Position numbers and translations under genes: made by a program. A DNA stretch of 64,000 nt from Labrys monachus (GTDB lineage: Bacteria > Pseudomonadota > Alphaproteobacteria > Rhizobiales > Labraceae): the NCBI RefSeq assembly GCF_030814655.1, contig NZ_JAUSVK010000001.1, positions 2,871,501 to 2,935,500 of the forward strand. Reading direction: 5' to 3'. Below the pieces are notes generated by a model. That model was not told where the DNA came from, searched no databases, and was given only the letters and a program-made list of their open reading frames with translations. Positions 8,053 to 17,650 of this stretch are shown in pieces (position 1 is the first letter of the stretch; the number at the start of each line of letters is the position of its first letter).

Positions 8053-10779
8053 GTGTTGACCGACGAGAATGACAAGAAGCCGGGTGACGGCGAACCGTCC
8101 GATATCCGGATGGTTTCCATCACGGATGAAATGAAGCGCAGCTATCTCGATTACGCCATGAGCGTCATCGTGAGCCGCGCTCTCCCGGACGTGCGTGACG
8201 GGCTGAAACCGGTCCATCGCCGTATTCTCTACACCATGCACGAAAACGGCTTCACGCCGGACAAGCCCTACAAGAAATCCGCCCGCGTCGTCGGCGACGT
8301 CATGGGTAAATACCATCCGCACGGCAACCAGGCCATCTACGACGCTCTCGTCCGCCTGGCGCAGGACTTTTCCATGCGCGTGCCGCTGATCGACGGGCAG
8401 GGCAATTTCGGCTCGGTCGACGGCGATCCGCCGGCGGCCGAACGCTACACCGAGGCGCGCCTCGCCAAGGTGGCGCTGACCATCCTCGACGACATCGACA
8501 ACGACACCGTCGATTTCCAGGACAACTATTCCGGCGAGTTCCAGGAGCCGATGGTGCTGCCGGCGCGGTTCCCGAACCTGCTCGCCAACGGCGCCGGCGG
8601 CATCGCCGTGGGCATGGCGACCAATATCCCGCCGCACAATCTCGGCGAGGTCATCGATGGCTGCCTCGCCTATATCGAAAATCCCGGCGTGACGATCGAT
8701 GACCTCATAGAGATCATCCCTGGTCCCGATTTTCCCACCGGCGCCACCATCCTCGGCCGCTCCGGCATCCGTTCGGCCTATCAGACCGGCCGCGGCTCCA
8801 TCATCATGCGCGCCACGGCGACGGTGGAGGAGATCCGCAAGGATCGCGACGCCATCGTCGTCACCGCCATTCCCTATCAGGTGAACAAGGCCACGCTGCA
8901 GGAGCGCATCGCCGAACTGGTGCGGGAGAAGAAGATCGAGGGCATCTCCGAGGTTCGCGACGAATCGGACCGGCAGGGCATGCGCCTGGTCATCGAGCTG
9001 AAGCGCGACGCGGTCGGCGAGGTCGTGCTCAACCAGCTCTACCGCTTCACCGCCCTGCAGAGCAGCTTCGGCGCCAACATGGTGGCGCTCAACGGCGGCA
9101 AGCCGGAAGTCCTCAACCTGAAGGATTTCATCGCCGCCTTCGTCGACTTCCGCGAGGAGGTGATCAGCCGGCGCACCCGCTTCCTGCTCGGCAAGGCCCG
9201 GGAACGGGCCCATGTGCTGTGCGGCCTGGCCACGGCGGTCGCCAATATCGACGAAGTCATCCGCATCATCCGCACCAGCCCCGACCCGAACACGGCGCGC
9301 GAATCCCTGATGGGCCGCGACTGGCCGGCCGGCGACATCGAGCCGCTCATCGCGCTGGTCGACGATCCCAAGCATCCGATGAATCCCGACGGCACCTACA
9401 GGCTGTCGGAAGTCCAGGCCCGTGCCATCCTCGACCTGCGCCTGCAGCGCCTCACCGCTCTGGGCCGCGACGAGATCGGGGACGAGTTGAAGAAGCTCGC
9501 CGACCAGATCGTCGACTATCTCGACATCCTGCGCTCGCGCGCCCGCATCATGGCGATCGCCCGCACCGAGCTGGAGGAGATCAAGGCGCATCATGCCACG
9601 CCGCGCCGGACGGAGATCCTCGATTCCGACGCCGATTTCGAGGACGAGGACCTGATCCAGCGCGAGGACATGGTCGTCACCGTCAGCCATGCCGGCTACG
9701 TCAAGCGCGTGCCGCTGTCGACCTACCGGGCCCAGCGCCGCGGCGGCAAGGGACGCTCGGGCATGCAGACCCGCGAGGAGGATTTCGTCACCTCGCTCTT
9801 CGTCGCCAACACGCATACGCCCGTGCTGTTCTTCTCCTCCAAGGGACGCGTCTACAAGGAGAAGGTCTGGCGCCTGCCGCTCGCGGCTCCCCAGGCCCGC
9901 GGCAAGGCCTTCGTCAATCTCCTGCCGATCGAGCAGGACGAGCGCATCACCTCGATCATGCCGCTGCCGGAAGACGAGAACCAGTGGTCGACGCTGCACA
10001 TCATGTTCGCGACGACGTCGGGTACGGTGCGGCGCAACGATCTGTCCGATTTCGTCCAGGTCAACCGCGCCGGCAAGATCGCCATGAAGCTGGAGGAGGG
10101 CGAGCAGATCCGCGACGTCTCCATCTGCACCGAGCAGGACGATGTCCTGCTCACCACGGCGCTCGGGCAGTGCATCCGCTTCCCGGTCCCGGACGTGCGC
10201 GTGTTCAAGGGCCGCGATTCCATGGGCGTGCGCGGCATCCGCCTCGAGAAGGACGACAGCGTCATCGCCATGGAGATCATCCGCCACCGGGAGATTTCCC
10301 CGGACGAGCGCGCCACCTATTTCAAGATGCGCCGTGCCGTCTCGGGCGAGGTCGACGGCGCCGAGCCGGCGGTGGACGATGCCGAGGAGGCCGTGGCAGG
10401 GCCGGTCGAGATCTCGACCGAGCGTTACGCCGAACTGTCGGCGGCCGAGCAGTTCATCCTCACCATCTCGGAGAACGGCTACGGCAAGCGCACCTCCTCC
10501 TACGAGTACCGGATCACCGGACGCGGCGGCAAAGGCATCGTCGCGATGGCGGTGAACCAGCGCAACGGCCGGCTCGTCTCGTCCTATGCGGTGGAGAATT
10601 CGGACCAGATCATGCTGGTCACCAATGGCGGCCAGCTGATCCGCTGCCCGGTCCATGGCATCCGCACGGTGGGCCGCGGGTCTCAGGGCGTCATCGTCTT
10701 CGATACGGCCGATGGCGAGAAGGTCGTCTCCGTCGAACGCGTGCGCGATGAAGGCGAGGAGGAAGTGGGCGAGGAATAG
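8053..10779 (+). CDS. gyrA: DNA gyrase subunit A
   Basis: GyrA is the DNA-cleaving subunit that introduces negative supercoils together with GyrB. The 908-residue protein starts from GTG. The catalytic tyrosine is Y132 in [10 protein letters not shown], and the gyrase-specific GyrA box QRRGGKG is at residues 561-567, which separates it from ParC. The quinolone region reads [10 protein letters not shown], so the positions equivalent to E. coli D82 and S83 are Asn92 and Gln93, while D87 is kept as D97. An acidic insertion lies around residues 768-790. Confidence 0.98.
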   Translation: MLTDENDKKPGDGEPSDIRMVSITDEMKRSYLDYAMSVIVSRALPDVRDGLKPVHRRILYTMHENGFTPDKPYKKSARVVGDVMGKYHPHGNQAIYDALVRLAQDFSMRVPLIDGQGNFGSVDGDPPAAERYTEARLAKVALTILDDIDNDTVDFQDNYSGEFQEPMVLPARFPNLLANGAGGIAVGMATNIPPHNLGEVIDGCLAYIENPGVTIDDLIEIIPGPDFPTGATILGRSGIRSAYQTGRGSIIMRATATVEEIRKDRDAIVVTAIPYQVNKATLQERIAELVREKKIEGISEVRDESDRQGMRLVIELKRDAVGEVVLNQLYRFTALQSSFGANMVALNGGKPEVLNLKDFIAAFVDFREEVISRRTRFLLGKARERAHVLCGLATAVANIDEVIRIIRTSPDPNTARESLMGRDWPAGDIEPLIALVDDPKHPMNPDGTYRLSEVQARAILDLRLQRLTALGRDEIGDELKKLADQIVDYLDILRSRARIMAIARTELEEIKAHHATPRRTEILDSDADFEDEDLIQREDMVVTVSHAGYVKRVPLSTYRAQRRGGKGRSGMQTREEDFVTSLFVANTHTPVLFFSSKGRVYKEKVWRLPLAAPQARGKAFVNLLPIEQDERITSIMPLPEDENQWSTLHIMFATTSGTVRRNDLSDFVQVNRAGKIAMKLEEGEQIRDVSICTEQDDVLLTTALGQCIRFPVPDVRVFKGRDSMGVRGIRLEKDDSVIAMEIIRHREISPDERATYFKMRRAVSGEVDGAEPAVDDAEEAVAGPVEISTERYAELSAAEQFILTISENGYGKRTSSYEYRITGRGGKGIVAMAVNQRNGRLVSSYAVENSDQIMLVTNGGQLIRCPVHGIRTVGRGSQGVIVFDTADGEKVVSVERVRDEGEEEVGEE

Positions 10780-10808
10780 GCTCCCGCCCGCCCGGCAGGA
10801 CATCCGTG

Positions 10809-10836
10809 AAAAAAGCGGCTTCCTTGCGGAAGCCGC
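10809..10836 (-). terminator. Intrinsic terminator for the gene at 10916-11194
   Basis: A perfect 9-bp stem (GCGGCTTCC / GGAAGCCGC) with a TTGC loop is flanked on its left by six A residues, so on the minus strand the hairpin is followed by a T-run. It therefore terminates the small minus-strand gene and may also slow read-through from gyrA. Confidence 0.85.
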
Positions 10837-10915
10837 CTGGAGTTCCGGTCATGCGCTGGGAGCGTGCAGGCCGGTCTTGGAGAGGGGAAGGCGCGCCCGG
10901 CGGGGCGGCCGGAAA

Positions 10916-11194
10916 TCAGTTGCCAAGCTTCACGCGAACCAGCATGGTTTCACCCGGCCTTTCGAAGACCTGGATCGATGTCGCCGGCCGCATGGCGGCG
11001 ACATTTCCCTGGGTTCCCGCACAAGCGGCGATCAGGGAATCCCGCGCGCAGCCAGGCGTGGTGTCGACCGAGGCCTGCCGGTCGCCGCGCACGCTTGCCG
11101 CTTGCGGTTCCATGCGCGCAACGTCGAGCAGCGAAGCTCCGGCCAGAACGAAGAGGCTGGCGCCGATTGCCAAGGCAGGGCGAAGGGATGTCAT
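10916..11194 (-). CDS. Small putative exported protein, unknown function
   Basis: I do not recognise this 92-residue protein. It starts MTSLRPALAIGASLFVLAG, a plausible signal peptide or N-terminal anchor. The remainder is short and polar with two cysteines (in PGCARDS and AACAGT) that could form a disulfide. I chose the ATG at 11194 because an AAGGA-like site is upstream and the hydrophobic segment then lies at the N-terminus. A clear intrinsic terminator follows at 10809-10836, which supports it being a real transcription unit convergent with gyrA. Confidence 0.65.
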   Translation of the reverse strand: MTSLRPALAIGASLFVLAGASLLDVARMEPQAASVRGDRQASVDTTPGCARDSLIAACAGTQGNVAAMRPATSIQVFERPGETMLVRVKLGN

Positions 11195-11421
11195 CGGGGT
11201 GCATCCTTGTGTCAGGTTGCCGATATATGTGTCTTGCTCAACTCTCTTACTACTCATTAACCATCAACCCAGCGTGATCGGCTGTGCGCTTTGTCACACT
11301 ATGCGGTGAGGGCCTCGGCGGGATCTCAAGTCGATGCTCGACCATCGGTTGCCGGTCAACAGCGCACGGGGACTAGTTTTCATTCGTTTCGCGGGTACAT
11401 AACGTCTATCGTCAACAAAAG

Positions 11422-11440
11422 TGCCGCGCCTTGCGCGGCA
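11422..11440. other. Isolated perfect hairpin in the 384-nt gap before coaD
   Basis: The gap at 11195-11578 holds no gene I can support. It contains a perfect 8-bp stem (TGCCGCGC / GCGCGGCA, loop CTT). On the minus strand the stem is followed by CTTTTGTTG, a weak T-rich tail, so it could end a small minus-strand RNA; on the plus strand it lies in the coaD leader. Nothing in the sequence decides between these. Confidence 0.4.
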
Positions 11441-11578
11441 TCAAACAAAAATTAACCAACCTGTCCTTCGCGTCACTTGCCACTCGGAACATATCGACGC
11501 CACAGGACGCGGATTGAGGGGCTGCGCATGCCCTTTGGATCGCTCGCCAGGAAAACTCGAAACCCGCCGGAGACCTTC

Positions 11579-12097
11579 ATGTGTTCCAACAGCGCCGGTC
11601 CGCGCATCGCCTTCTATGCCGGTTCCTTCGACCCGCTGACCAACGGCCATGTCGACGTCATACGTCATGCGAGCGCGGTCGCGGACCGGCTGGTGGTGGC
11701 GATCGGCGTCCATCCCGGCAAGACGCCGCTCTTCACCGCCGAGGAGCGCGCCGCGATGATCCTCGAGGATTGTGGGCCCATCATCGGCACCGACCGGCTC
11801 GAGGTCGTCACCTTTGCCGATCTCGCCGTGGACGCGGCGCGGCGCGCCGGCGCCACGCTGCTCATACGCGGGCTGAGGGACGGCACGGACCTCGACTACG
11901 AAATGCAGATGGCCGGCATGAATGCGGCGCTTGCGCCCGGCGTGCAAACCGTGTTTTTGCCGTCCTCGCCCATCGTGCGCCCCATCACGGCCACGCTTGT
12001 GCGGCAAATCGCGTCGATGGGGGGCGACGTTTCCGGTTTCGTGCCGGCAGGGGCCTTGCGCCGTCTCAAGGCCCGGTTCTCGAAGCCGACTGCGTGA
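11579..12097 (+). CDS. coaD: Phosphopantetheine adenylyltransferase
   Basis: CoaD transfers AMP from ATP to 4'-phosphopantetheine, the penultimate step of coenzyme A synthesis, in the cytosol. The nucleotidyltransferase motif with the TxGH-type signature is visible as [16 protein letters not shown], and the second half carries [20 protein letters not shown]. The 172-residue length is typical. The ATG at 11579 is preceded by GGAG, and the family N-terminus follows directly; a longer frame from 11477 is not supported. It heads a run of plus-strand genes through the cyclophilins. Confidence 0.95.
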   Translation: MCSNSAGPRIAFYAGSFDPLTNGHVDVIRHASAVADRLVVAIGVHPGKTPLFTAEERAAMILEDCGPIIGTDRLEVVTFADLAVDAARRAGATLLIRGLRDGTDLDYEMQMAGMNAALAPGVQTVFLPSSPIVRPITATLVRQIASMGGDVSGFVPAGALRRLKARFSKPTA

Positions 12098-12166
12098 TCG
12101 CCTTCCCCGCCATCCGGTCCGCCGCCCTCGGGCAGCGCGCCATACCCTTCCTGAAGGAGCCCGTCC

Positions 12167-12724
12167 TTGCTACGCCTCTTCTCCATCCTGGCCGTCATGA
12201 CGATCGGCCTTTTCGCCGCAGCGCCTGCACAGGCCGCGCCCGCCGACGCACAGAACACGGTCTATCTCGAAACCCAGTACGGGCGCGTGACGATCAAGCT
12301 GCGCCCGGATCTCGCGCCCCATCACGTCCAGCAGATCAAGACGCTGGTGAAGCGCGGCTTCTACAACGGCATCGTCTTCCATCGCGTGATCGACGGCTTC
12401 ATGGCCCAGACAGGCGACCCGACCGGCACCGGCACGGGCGGTTCGGACCTGCCGGACATCAAGGCCGAGTTCACCAACAAGACCAAGTTCGTGCGAGGCA
12501 CCGTCGGCATGGCGCGTTCCTCCGATCCCGATTCGGCCAACTCGCAATTCTTCATCATGTATGCGCCGCAGCCGAGCCTCGACGGCCAGTACACCATCGT
12601 CGGGCAGGTGGTGAGCGGCATGGACGCCGTCGACAAGCTCAAGAAGGGCGATGAAGCCAATAACGGCATGGTCACCGACCCCGACAAGATCATCAAGATG
12701 CAGATGGCGACGGGTGCCAAGTAA
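12167..12724 (+). CDS. Exported cyclophilin-type peptidyl-prolyl isomerase
   Basis: Cyclophilins catalyse cis-trans isomerisation of proline peptide bonds. This 185-residue copy begins with a signal peptide (hydrophobic residues 1-19, with AQAAPA near the cleavage site), so it should act in the periplasm. Catalytic-core sequences include FHRVIDGFMAQTGDP and SANSQFFIM. The start codon appears to be TTG, with GGAG upstream. A signal-less paralogue follows 105 nt later, so the pair serves two compartments. Confidence 0.93.
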   Translation: MLRLFSILAVMTIGLFAAAPAQAAPADAQNTVYLETQYGRVTIKLRPDLAPHHVQQIKTLVKRGFYNGIVFHRVIDGFMAQTGDPTGTGTGGSDLPDIKAEFTNKTKFVRGTVGMARSSDPDSANSQFFIMYAPQPSLDGQYTIVGQVVSGMDAVDKLKKGDEANNGMVTDPDKIIKMQMATGAK

Positions 12725-12829
12725 GGCGGTTCGCCCTGTCCCGCTGTTGGCGGGTAGCAATTCGGCTCGGACCGCATTATCTGAGCCTTCTTCCCACTAC
12801 GCTTCGCACGATCAGAAAGGAGCGCGCCA

Positions 12830-13300
12830 ATGGCCGCCGATCCCGAGAACACGATTGTCATGGAAACCACGCAGGGCCGCGTCGTCATCGCCTTGCGTCC
12901 CGATCTCGCCCCCAAGCATGTCGAACGCATCAAGCTGCTCGCCCGCGAGCATTTCTATGACGGCATCGTCTTCCATCGCGTGATCGACGGCTTCATGGCG
13001 CAGGTTGGCTGTCCGCACGGCACCGGCACCGGCGGCTCCTCCCATCCGAACCTGCCGGCCGAGTTCAATGCCGAGCCGCATGTGCGCGGCATCTGCTCCA
13101 TGGCCCGCTCGTCGATGCCGAATTCGGCCAATTCGCAGTTCTTCATCGTCTTCGGCGATGCCCGCTTCCTCGACAATCAGTATACGGTCTGGGGCCAGGT
13201 CACCGAAGGCATGGAAAATGTCGACAAGATCAAGCGCGGCGAGCCGGTGAAGAACCCCGACAAGATCGTGACCATGCGCGTGCTGGCCGACGCGGCGTAA
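12830..13300 (+). CDS. ppiB: Cytosolic cyclophilin-type peptidyl-prolyl isomerase
   Basis: This 156-residue cyclophilin lacks a signal peptide and should act in the cytosol. It closely resembles the preceding exported copy, with FHRVIDGFMAQVGCPHGTG and SANSQFFIVFGD. The ATG at 12830 follows an AAAGGAG ribosome binding site. It is probably cotranscribed with coaD and the exported cyclophilin. The PpiB-like assignment is by length and the absence of a leader. Confidence 0.93.
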   Translation: MAADPENTIVMETTQGRVVIALRPDLAPKHVERIKLLAREHFYDGIVFHRVIDGFMAQVGCPHGTGTGGSSHPNLPAEFNAEPHVRGICSMARSSMPNSANSQFFIVFGDARFLDNQYTVWGQVTEGMENVDKIKRGEPVKNPDKIVTMRVLADAA

Positions 13301-13313
13301 GATCGCAAGACCC

Positions 13314-13370
13314 GGGACCGCCGGCTTCCCGCCGGCACTCAACCGCTGCGCGGCAGGGGCCGGCGGTCCC
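13314..13370. repeat. Intergenic palindrome between ppiB and queA
   Basis: A 12-bp perfect inverted repeat (GGGACCGCCGGC / GCCGGCGGTCCC) encloses a second, smaller GC-rich palindrome. The outer arms resemble the GGGACCGCGGGC arms beside the larger repeats near 33.8 and 35.7 kb, so it may belong to a dispersed palindromic family. It could also act as a terminator of the coaD-ppiB run, although no T-run follows. Confidence 0.5.
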
Positions 13371-13381
13371 AGGACCAATCC

Positions 13382-14443
13382 ATGCGTGTTTCCGATTTCG
13401 ATTTTCACCTGCCGCCGGAGAATATCGCGCTTCGCCCCGCCGAGCCGCGCGACAGCGCTCGCCTTCTCCGGGTCGATCCGTCCGCCCGCGACCCCTTCGC
13501 CGACCATGTCGTCAGCGAGCTTCCGGCGCTCCTCAGGCCGGGCGACGCCCTGGTCTTCAACGACACCAAGGTGATTCCCGCCCGCCTCGACGGCCTCCGC
13601 CGGCGGCCCGGCGGGGCCGGCGCCGCGATCGAGGCCATGCTGCACCAGCGCATCGGGCCGGCGCGGTGGAAGGCCTTCGCCCGTCCGGGCAAGCGCCTCG
13701 CGATCGGCGACATCGTCGAATTCGGTGGGGCGCTGACGGCCGGGGTGGAAGCCAAGGGCGAAGGCGGCGAGGTGATCCTGCATTTCTCCCTGTCGGGTGC
13801 CGACCTCGACGTCGCCATCGCCGAAAGGGGCCATATTCCCCTGCCGCCCTATATCGCGTCGAAGCGCCCCGAGGACGAGCGGGACCGGCAGGACTACCAG
13901 ACGGTCTATGCCCGTGCCGAGGGGGCGGTCGCCGCGCCGACGGCGGGCCTGCATTTCACGCCCGCCCTGTTCGACGCGCTGGACCGGGCCGGCGTCTCCC
14001 GCCATTTCCTGACGCTGCATGTGGGCGCCGGCACCTTCCTGCCGGTGAAGGGCGAGGATCTCGACGATCACCGGATGCATGCCGAATTCGGCGTCATCGC
14101 TCCCGAGACCGCCTCGATCCTCAACGCGGTGAAGGCGAGGGGCGGGCGCATCGTCGCCGTCGGCACCACGTCGCTGCGCCTCCTCGAGAGCGCGGTCGCC
14201 GCGGACGGCCTCGTCCGTCCCTTCGCGGGCGAGACGTCGATCTTCATCACGCCGGGCCACCGTTTCCGCACGGCCGATGCGCTGATGACCAATTTTCACC
14301 TGCCGCGCTCGACCCTGATGATGCTCGTCTCCGCCTTTTCGGGTTACGAGACGATGAGGAAGGCCTACGCCCACGCGATCGGGCAGGGCTATCGCTTCTA
14401 TTCCTACGGCGACGCCAGCCTGCTCTGGCGCGCCGAATCCTGA
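13382..14443 (+). CDS. queA: S-adenosylmethionine:tRNA ribosyltransferase-isomerase
   Basis: QueA moves the ribosyl group of S-adenosylmethionine onto preQ1 in tRNA to form epoxyqueuosine. The 353-residue protein starts [19 protein letters not shown], the family N-terminus, and includes the conserved sequences [22 protein letters not shown] and the C-terminal [17 protein letters not shown]. It is followed 13 nt later by tgt, which catalyses the preceding step of the same pathway, so the two form a queuosine operon. Confidence 0.97.
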   Translation: MRVSDFDFHLPPENIALRPAEPRDSARLLRVDPSARDPFADHVVSELPALLRPGDALVFNDTKVIPARLDGLRRRPGGAGAAIEAMLHQRIGPARWKAFARPGKRLAIGDIVEFGGALTAGVEAKGEGGEVILHFSLSGADLDVAIAERGHIPLPPYIASKRPEDERDRQDYQTVYARAEGAVAAPTAGLHFTPALFDALDRAGVSRHFLTLHVGAGTFLPVKGEDLDDHRMHAEFGVIAPETASILNAVKARGGRIVAVGTTSLRLLESAVAADGLVRPFAGETSIFITPGHRFRTADALMTNFHLPRSTLMMLVSAFSGYETMRKAYAHAIGQGYRFYSYGDASLLWRAES

Positions 14444-14456
14444 CCGAAAGCCTGCG

Positions 14457-15593
14457 ATGACGATTTCCCCCGGCGTCTCCTTCTCAGTCCATGCCCAGGA
14501 CGGCACCGCACGCACGGGCGCCCTGGAGCTCGGGCGCGGCGTCGTGCGCACGCCGGCCTTCATGCCCGTCGGCACGGCGGGCACCGTCAAGGCGATGTAT
14601 GTCGACCAGGTCAGGGACCTCGGCGCCGACATCATCCTCGGCAATACCTATCACCTCATGCTCAGGCCGGGCGCGGAGCGCGTCGCGGCGCTGGGCGGGC
14701 TGCATGCGTTCTCACGCTGGCAGGGGCCGATCCTGACCGATTCCGGCGGCTTCCAGGTGATGTCGCTCTCGGGGCTGCGCAAGCTCGACAGGGACGGCGT
14801 CACGTTCAGGAGCCATATCGACGGATCCTCGCATCGCCTGACGCCGGAGCGGTCCGTCGAGATCCAGACCCTGCTCGATTCTGACATCATCATGCAGCTC
14901 GACGAATGCGTGCGGCTGCCCTCGACCCGCGTCGATATCGAACGGGCGATGCGCCTGTCGCTCGACTGGGCGGAACGCTCGAAGCGCGCCTTCGGCTCGC
15001 AGCCCGGCAAGGCGATCTTCGGCATCGTGCAGGGCGGCGACGTTCCGGACCTGCGCATCGCTTCGGCGTCAGGCCTCGCCGACATGGATTTCCCCGGCTA
15101 CGCCATCGGCGGCCTTGCGGTCGGCGAGCCGCAGGACGTCATGCTGCGGATGATCGAGACGGTGGAGCCCTTCCTGCCCAAGGCCAGGCCGCGCTATCTG
15201 ATGGGAGTCGGCACGCCCGACGACATCGTCGAAAGCGTCGCGCGCGGCATCGACATGTTCGACTGCGTGATGCCGACCCGGGCAGGGCGCCACGGGCTCG
15301 CCTTCTCGCGCTTCGGCAAGATCAACCTGAAGAACGCCCGCCATGCGCAGGACCACAGGCCGCTCGACGAAGCCTCCTCCTGCCCGGCCGCCCGCGACTA
15401 CAGCCGCGCCTATCTCCATCACCTGACGCGGGCCAACGAGATCCTCGGCATGATGCTGCTGACCTGGGTGAACCTCGCCTATTACCAGGACCTGATGGCC
15501 GGCCTTCGCGCCGCCATCGCTGCCGGCCGCTTTGCGGATTTCCGCGCCGAGACCCGGGAAGCCTGGGCCAAGGGCGACATTCCCGCGCTGTGA
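14457..15593 (+). CDS. tgt: Queuine/preQ1 tRNA-guanine transglycosylase with degenerate zinc site
   Basis: Tgt exchanges the wobble guanine of GUN anticodon tRNAs for preQ1. The 378-residue protein has the substrate loop [15 protein letters not shown], the GIVQGG motif, and the catalytic aspartate region [14 protein letters not shown]. The usual C-x-C-x2-C...H zinc site is largely absent: the aligned residues are Ser307, Cys309, Ala312 and Val338, so only one of four ligands remains. The rest of the enzyme is well conserved, so activity without zinc, rather than decay, seems more likely. It is cotranscribed with queA. Confidence 0.96.
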   Translation: MTISPGVSFSVHAQDGTARTGALELGRGVVRTPAFMPVGTAGTVKAMYVDQVRDLGADIILGNTYHLMLRPGAERVAALGGLHAFSRWQGPILTDSGGFQVMSLSGLRKLDRDGVTFRSHIDGSSHRLTPERSVEIQTLLDSDIIMQLDECVRLPSTRVDIERAMRLSLDWAERSKRAFGSQPGKAIFGIVQGGDVPDLRIASASGLADMDFPGYAIGGLAVGEPQDVMLRMIETVEPFLPKARPRYLMGVGTPDDIVESVARGIDMFDCVMPTRAGRHGLAFSRFGKINLKNARHAQDHRPLDEASSCPAARDYSRAYLHHLTRANEILGMMLLTWVNLAYYQDLMAGLRAAIAAGRFADFRAETREAWAKGDIPAL

Positions 15594-15738
15594 CTCGCCG
15601 GCCGGATTGATTTTTCCCGAAGGCCCACACGGTTCGGCCTCCCCGCCGGCTGCCCTGACGTCGCTGTGCGCGCCCCCTATCGACCCCGGCTACGAAGACC
15701 CTGGGCCGGGCTGCCGCTTGCCTCCTCCGGCCGCCGCC

Positions 15739-15761
15739 TATACCCTCCCCCCCTATGCTAT
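15739..15761. promoter_or_regulatory. Candidate DmeR operator upstream of dmeRF
   Basis: Just upstream of dmeR, TATACCC, a seven-C tract and CTATGCTAT form a C-tract flanked by AT-rich inverted arms. This matches the general plan of RcnR/DmeR operators, in which the repressor reads a G/C tract with AT-rich flanks. It overlaps the region where the dmeR promoter must lie, ending 9 nt before the start codon. The assignment is an inference from architecture. Confidence 0.6.
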
Positions 15762-15770
15762 GAGGGCCGC

Positions 15771-16046
15771 ATGACTCACACCATCCATGAAAAGCAGAAG
15801 CTCCTGGCCCGGATCCGGCGCATACGCGGGCAGGTGGACGCCATCGAACGCGCGCTTGAAAACGAGATCGGATGCGATCCGGTCATGCATCTGCTCGCCG
15901 GCGTCCGCGGCTCGGTCGCCGGCATGATGGCGGAGGTCATCGAGGATCACGTCCGCGATCACATCATGAATCCCGACCAGGCCGGGGCGGCGAGCCGCGA
16001 AGCCGCCGAACATCTGATCGACGTCATCAGGAGCTATCTGAAATGA
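15771..16046 (+). CDS. dmeR: Nickel/cobalt-responsive repressor, RcnR/CsoR family (DmeR)
   Basis: This 91-residue all-helical repressor belongs to the family that releases DNA when it binds metal. The residues matching the RcnR nickel/cobalt site are all present: His3, Cys35, His60 and His64. FrmR-type formaldehyde sensors lack His3 and His64, so nickel or cobalt is the likely signal. The stop codon overlaps the dmeF start (ATGA), linking the sensor to a cation exporter in the dmeRF arrangement known from Rhizobium. Autoregulation through the C-tract operator upstream is expected. Confidence 0.92.
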   Translation: MTHTIHEKQKLLARIRRIRGQVDAIERALENEIGCDPVMHLLAGVRGSVAGMMAEVIEDHVRDHIMNPDQAGAASREAAEHLIDVIRSYLK

Positions 16047-17287
16047 GCCTCTCAGCCTCGATGCAGGAAGTCGGGCACGATCATGTCTTCCTCGGCGCAG
16101 AGCATGACAGCAACGAGCGCCGGACCTGGGCCGTCATCGTCCTGTGCCTGGCGATGATGGCGGCGGAGATCGTCGGCGGCGCCCTGTTCGGTTCGATCGC
16201 GCTCGTCGCCGACGGCCTTCACATGTCGACCCATGCGGGCGCGCTGCTGCTGACGGCGCTCGCCTATCGCTACGCGCGGCGATATGCGAGGGATCGGCGC
16301 TTCACCTTCGGCACCGGCAAGTTCGGCGACCTCGCCGGCTATACCAGCGCCATCGTCCTGGCGATGATCGCGGTGCTCATCGCCTACGAAGCCTTGAACC
16401 GGCTGCTCGCTCCCATCCCCATCGACTATGCCGAGGCGATCCTGATCGCCTCGGTCGGTCTCGCGGTCAATATCGCCAGCGCCTGGCTGCTGAGCGGAGG
16501 GCACCATCATCATCACGGGCATGAGCATCCTCATGGCCACGGCGCCCACCACCATGACGACGAGACCCGCCGCATCGAGACGGGGGCGGGACCGCTGGTC
16601 CTGAGCATCTTCGAGGACGGCGTGCCGCCCCGCTTTCGCCTTCGCCCGCAGGGCGGCGCATTGCCCGGCGCTCCCGGCGCCACGATCGAGACCCTGCGCC
16701 CTGACGGCGCCCGGCAGGTTTTCGCGCTCGTGCAGAGGGACGGCTTTCTCGAATCGGCCGATGCGATTCCCGAACCGCATGCGTTCACGGTACATGTGCG
16801 GCTGCACGGGGAGGACCACGTCGTCGGCTTCGCCGAGCATGCGCATGATGCCGGCCAGCACGACAACAATCTGCGCTCGGCCCTTGCCCATGTCGTCGCC
16901 GACGCGGCCGTCTCCGTGCTGGTCATCATCGGCCTCCTGCTCGGCCGGATATTCGGCTGGGCATGGATGGATCCCGTCGCCGGCCTCGTCGGCGCGGCGG
17001 TGATCGTCAGTTGGTCCTGGACGCTGATCCGCGACACCAGCCGCATCCTGATGGACATGATCCCGGATCGCGGCATGGCCGATGCCATCCGTGCGACCAT
17101 GGAGACGGGGGGCGACCGGGTCACCGACCTGCATCTGTGGCGCCTGGGACCCGGCCATATCGGGGCGATCCTCTCCGTCTCGACGCCGGAGCCGCACGAG
17201 CCGGGCTTTTATCGCCGAAGGCTGGCCGGCTTTCCCAGCCTTTCGCATGTCACCATCGAAGTGCAGCCGAGACCAAGGGCGGCATGA
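16043..17287 (+). CDS. dmeF: Cation diffusion facilitator DmeF, cobalt/nickel exporter
   Basis: DmeF pumps cobalt and nickel out of the cytoplasm in exchange for protons. The 414-residue protein has six membrane segments. A TM2 motif reads VADGLHMSTHAG, and TM5 carries the HxxxD motif as HVVADAAVS. A long cytoplasmic loop between segments 4 and 5 begins with a dense histidine cluster (encoded at about 16500-16560) and continues for over 90 residues, typical of DmeF. The ATG overlaps the dmeR stop codon. It is expected to be derepressed by Ni or Co. Confidence 0.93.
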   Translation: MSLSASMQEVGHDHVFLGAEHDSNERRTWAVIVLCLAMMAAEIVGGALFGSIALVADGLHMSTHAGALLLTALAYRYARRYARDRRFTFGTGKFGDLAGYTSAIVLAMIAVLIAYEALNRLLAPIPIDYAEAILIASVGLAVNIASAWLLSGGHHHHHGHEHPHGHGAHHHDDETRRIETGAGPLVLSIFEDGVPPRFRLRPQGGALPGAPGATIETLRPDGARQVFALVQRDGFLESADAIPEPHAFTVHVRLHGEDHVVGFAEHAHDAGQHDNNLRSALAHVVADAAVSVLVIIGLLLGRIFGWAWMDPVAGLVGAAVIVSWSWTLIRDTSRILMDMIPDRGMADAIRATMETGGDRVTDLHLWRLGPGHIGAILSVSTPEPHEPGFYRRRLAGFPSLSHVTIEVQPRPRAA

Positions 17288-17650
17288 TCTGACACGCCCT
17301 GCCTCGCCGGGCGGGGAGGGCGAATTCGCGCCGCGCCGCTTTGGTTGTCTTGAATCCGTCACACACCGCGTGGCAAAGCGGTGCCGGCAGCCTCCTGCAG
17401 CGCCATGTTTCGACAGATGATCAATCGCCTTCTGCCCGCTTGCGGTGCGGGCCTCCCAATTCTGCGTCGAAAGGCCGGCAACGGCAGTCGCGCGGCCGTC
17501 GAGGATGCCGTGCTCTTCCGCCTCGGATGTCATCGGCCGTCAGTCCGTCATGGCTCCGCATCCGCGACGCCTCCCGGATCGGGCTCGATCGAAGCATGAG
17601 CGAAGCCCACTAGACCTTTGTTGCAGCGAAACCTGGCGGAGACAGGACCC
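17288..17650. other. Gap of 363 bases without a supportable gene
   Basis: Short open frames exist in several phases, but none has a convincing ribosome binding site or a recognisable product. No ABC permease gene is hidden here, which matters for the orphan ATPase that follows. A GC-rich imperfect hairpin lies at the very start, just after dmeF, without a T-run. Confidence 0.6.

Noticed and set aside
7957-10803. A 948-codon open frame on the minus strand across gyrA
   Set aside because: It is antisense to a well-conserved gyrA; its translation is rich in Asp, Arg, Gly and Ala without domains, a usual artefact of GC-rich codon bias.
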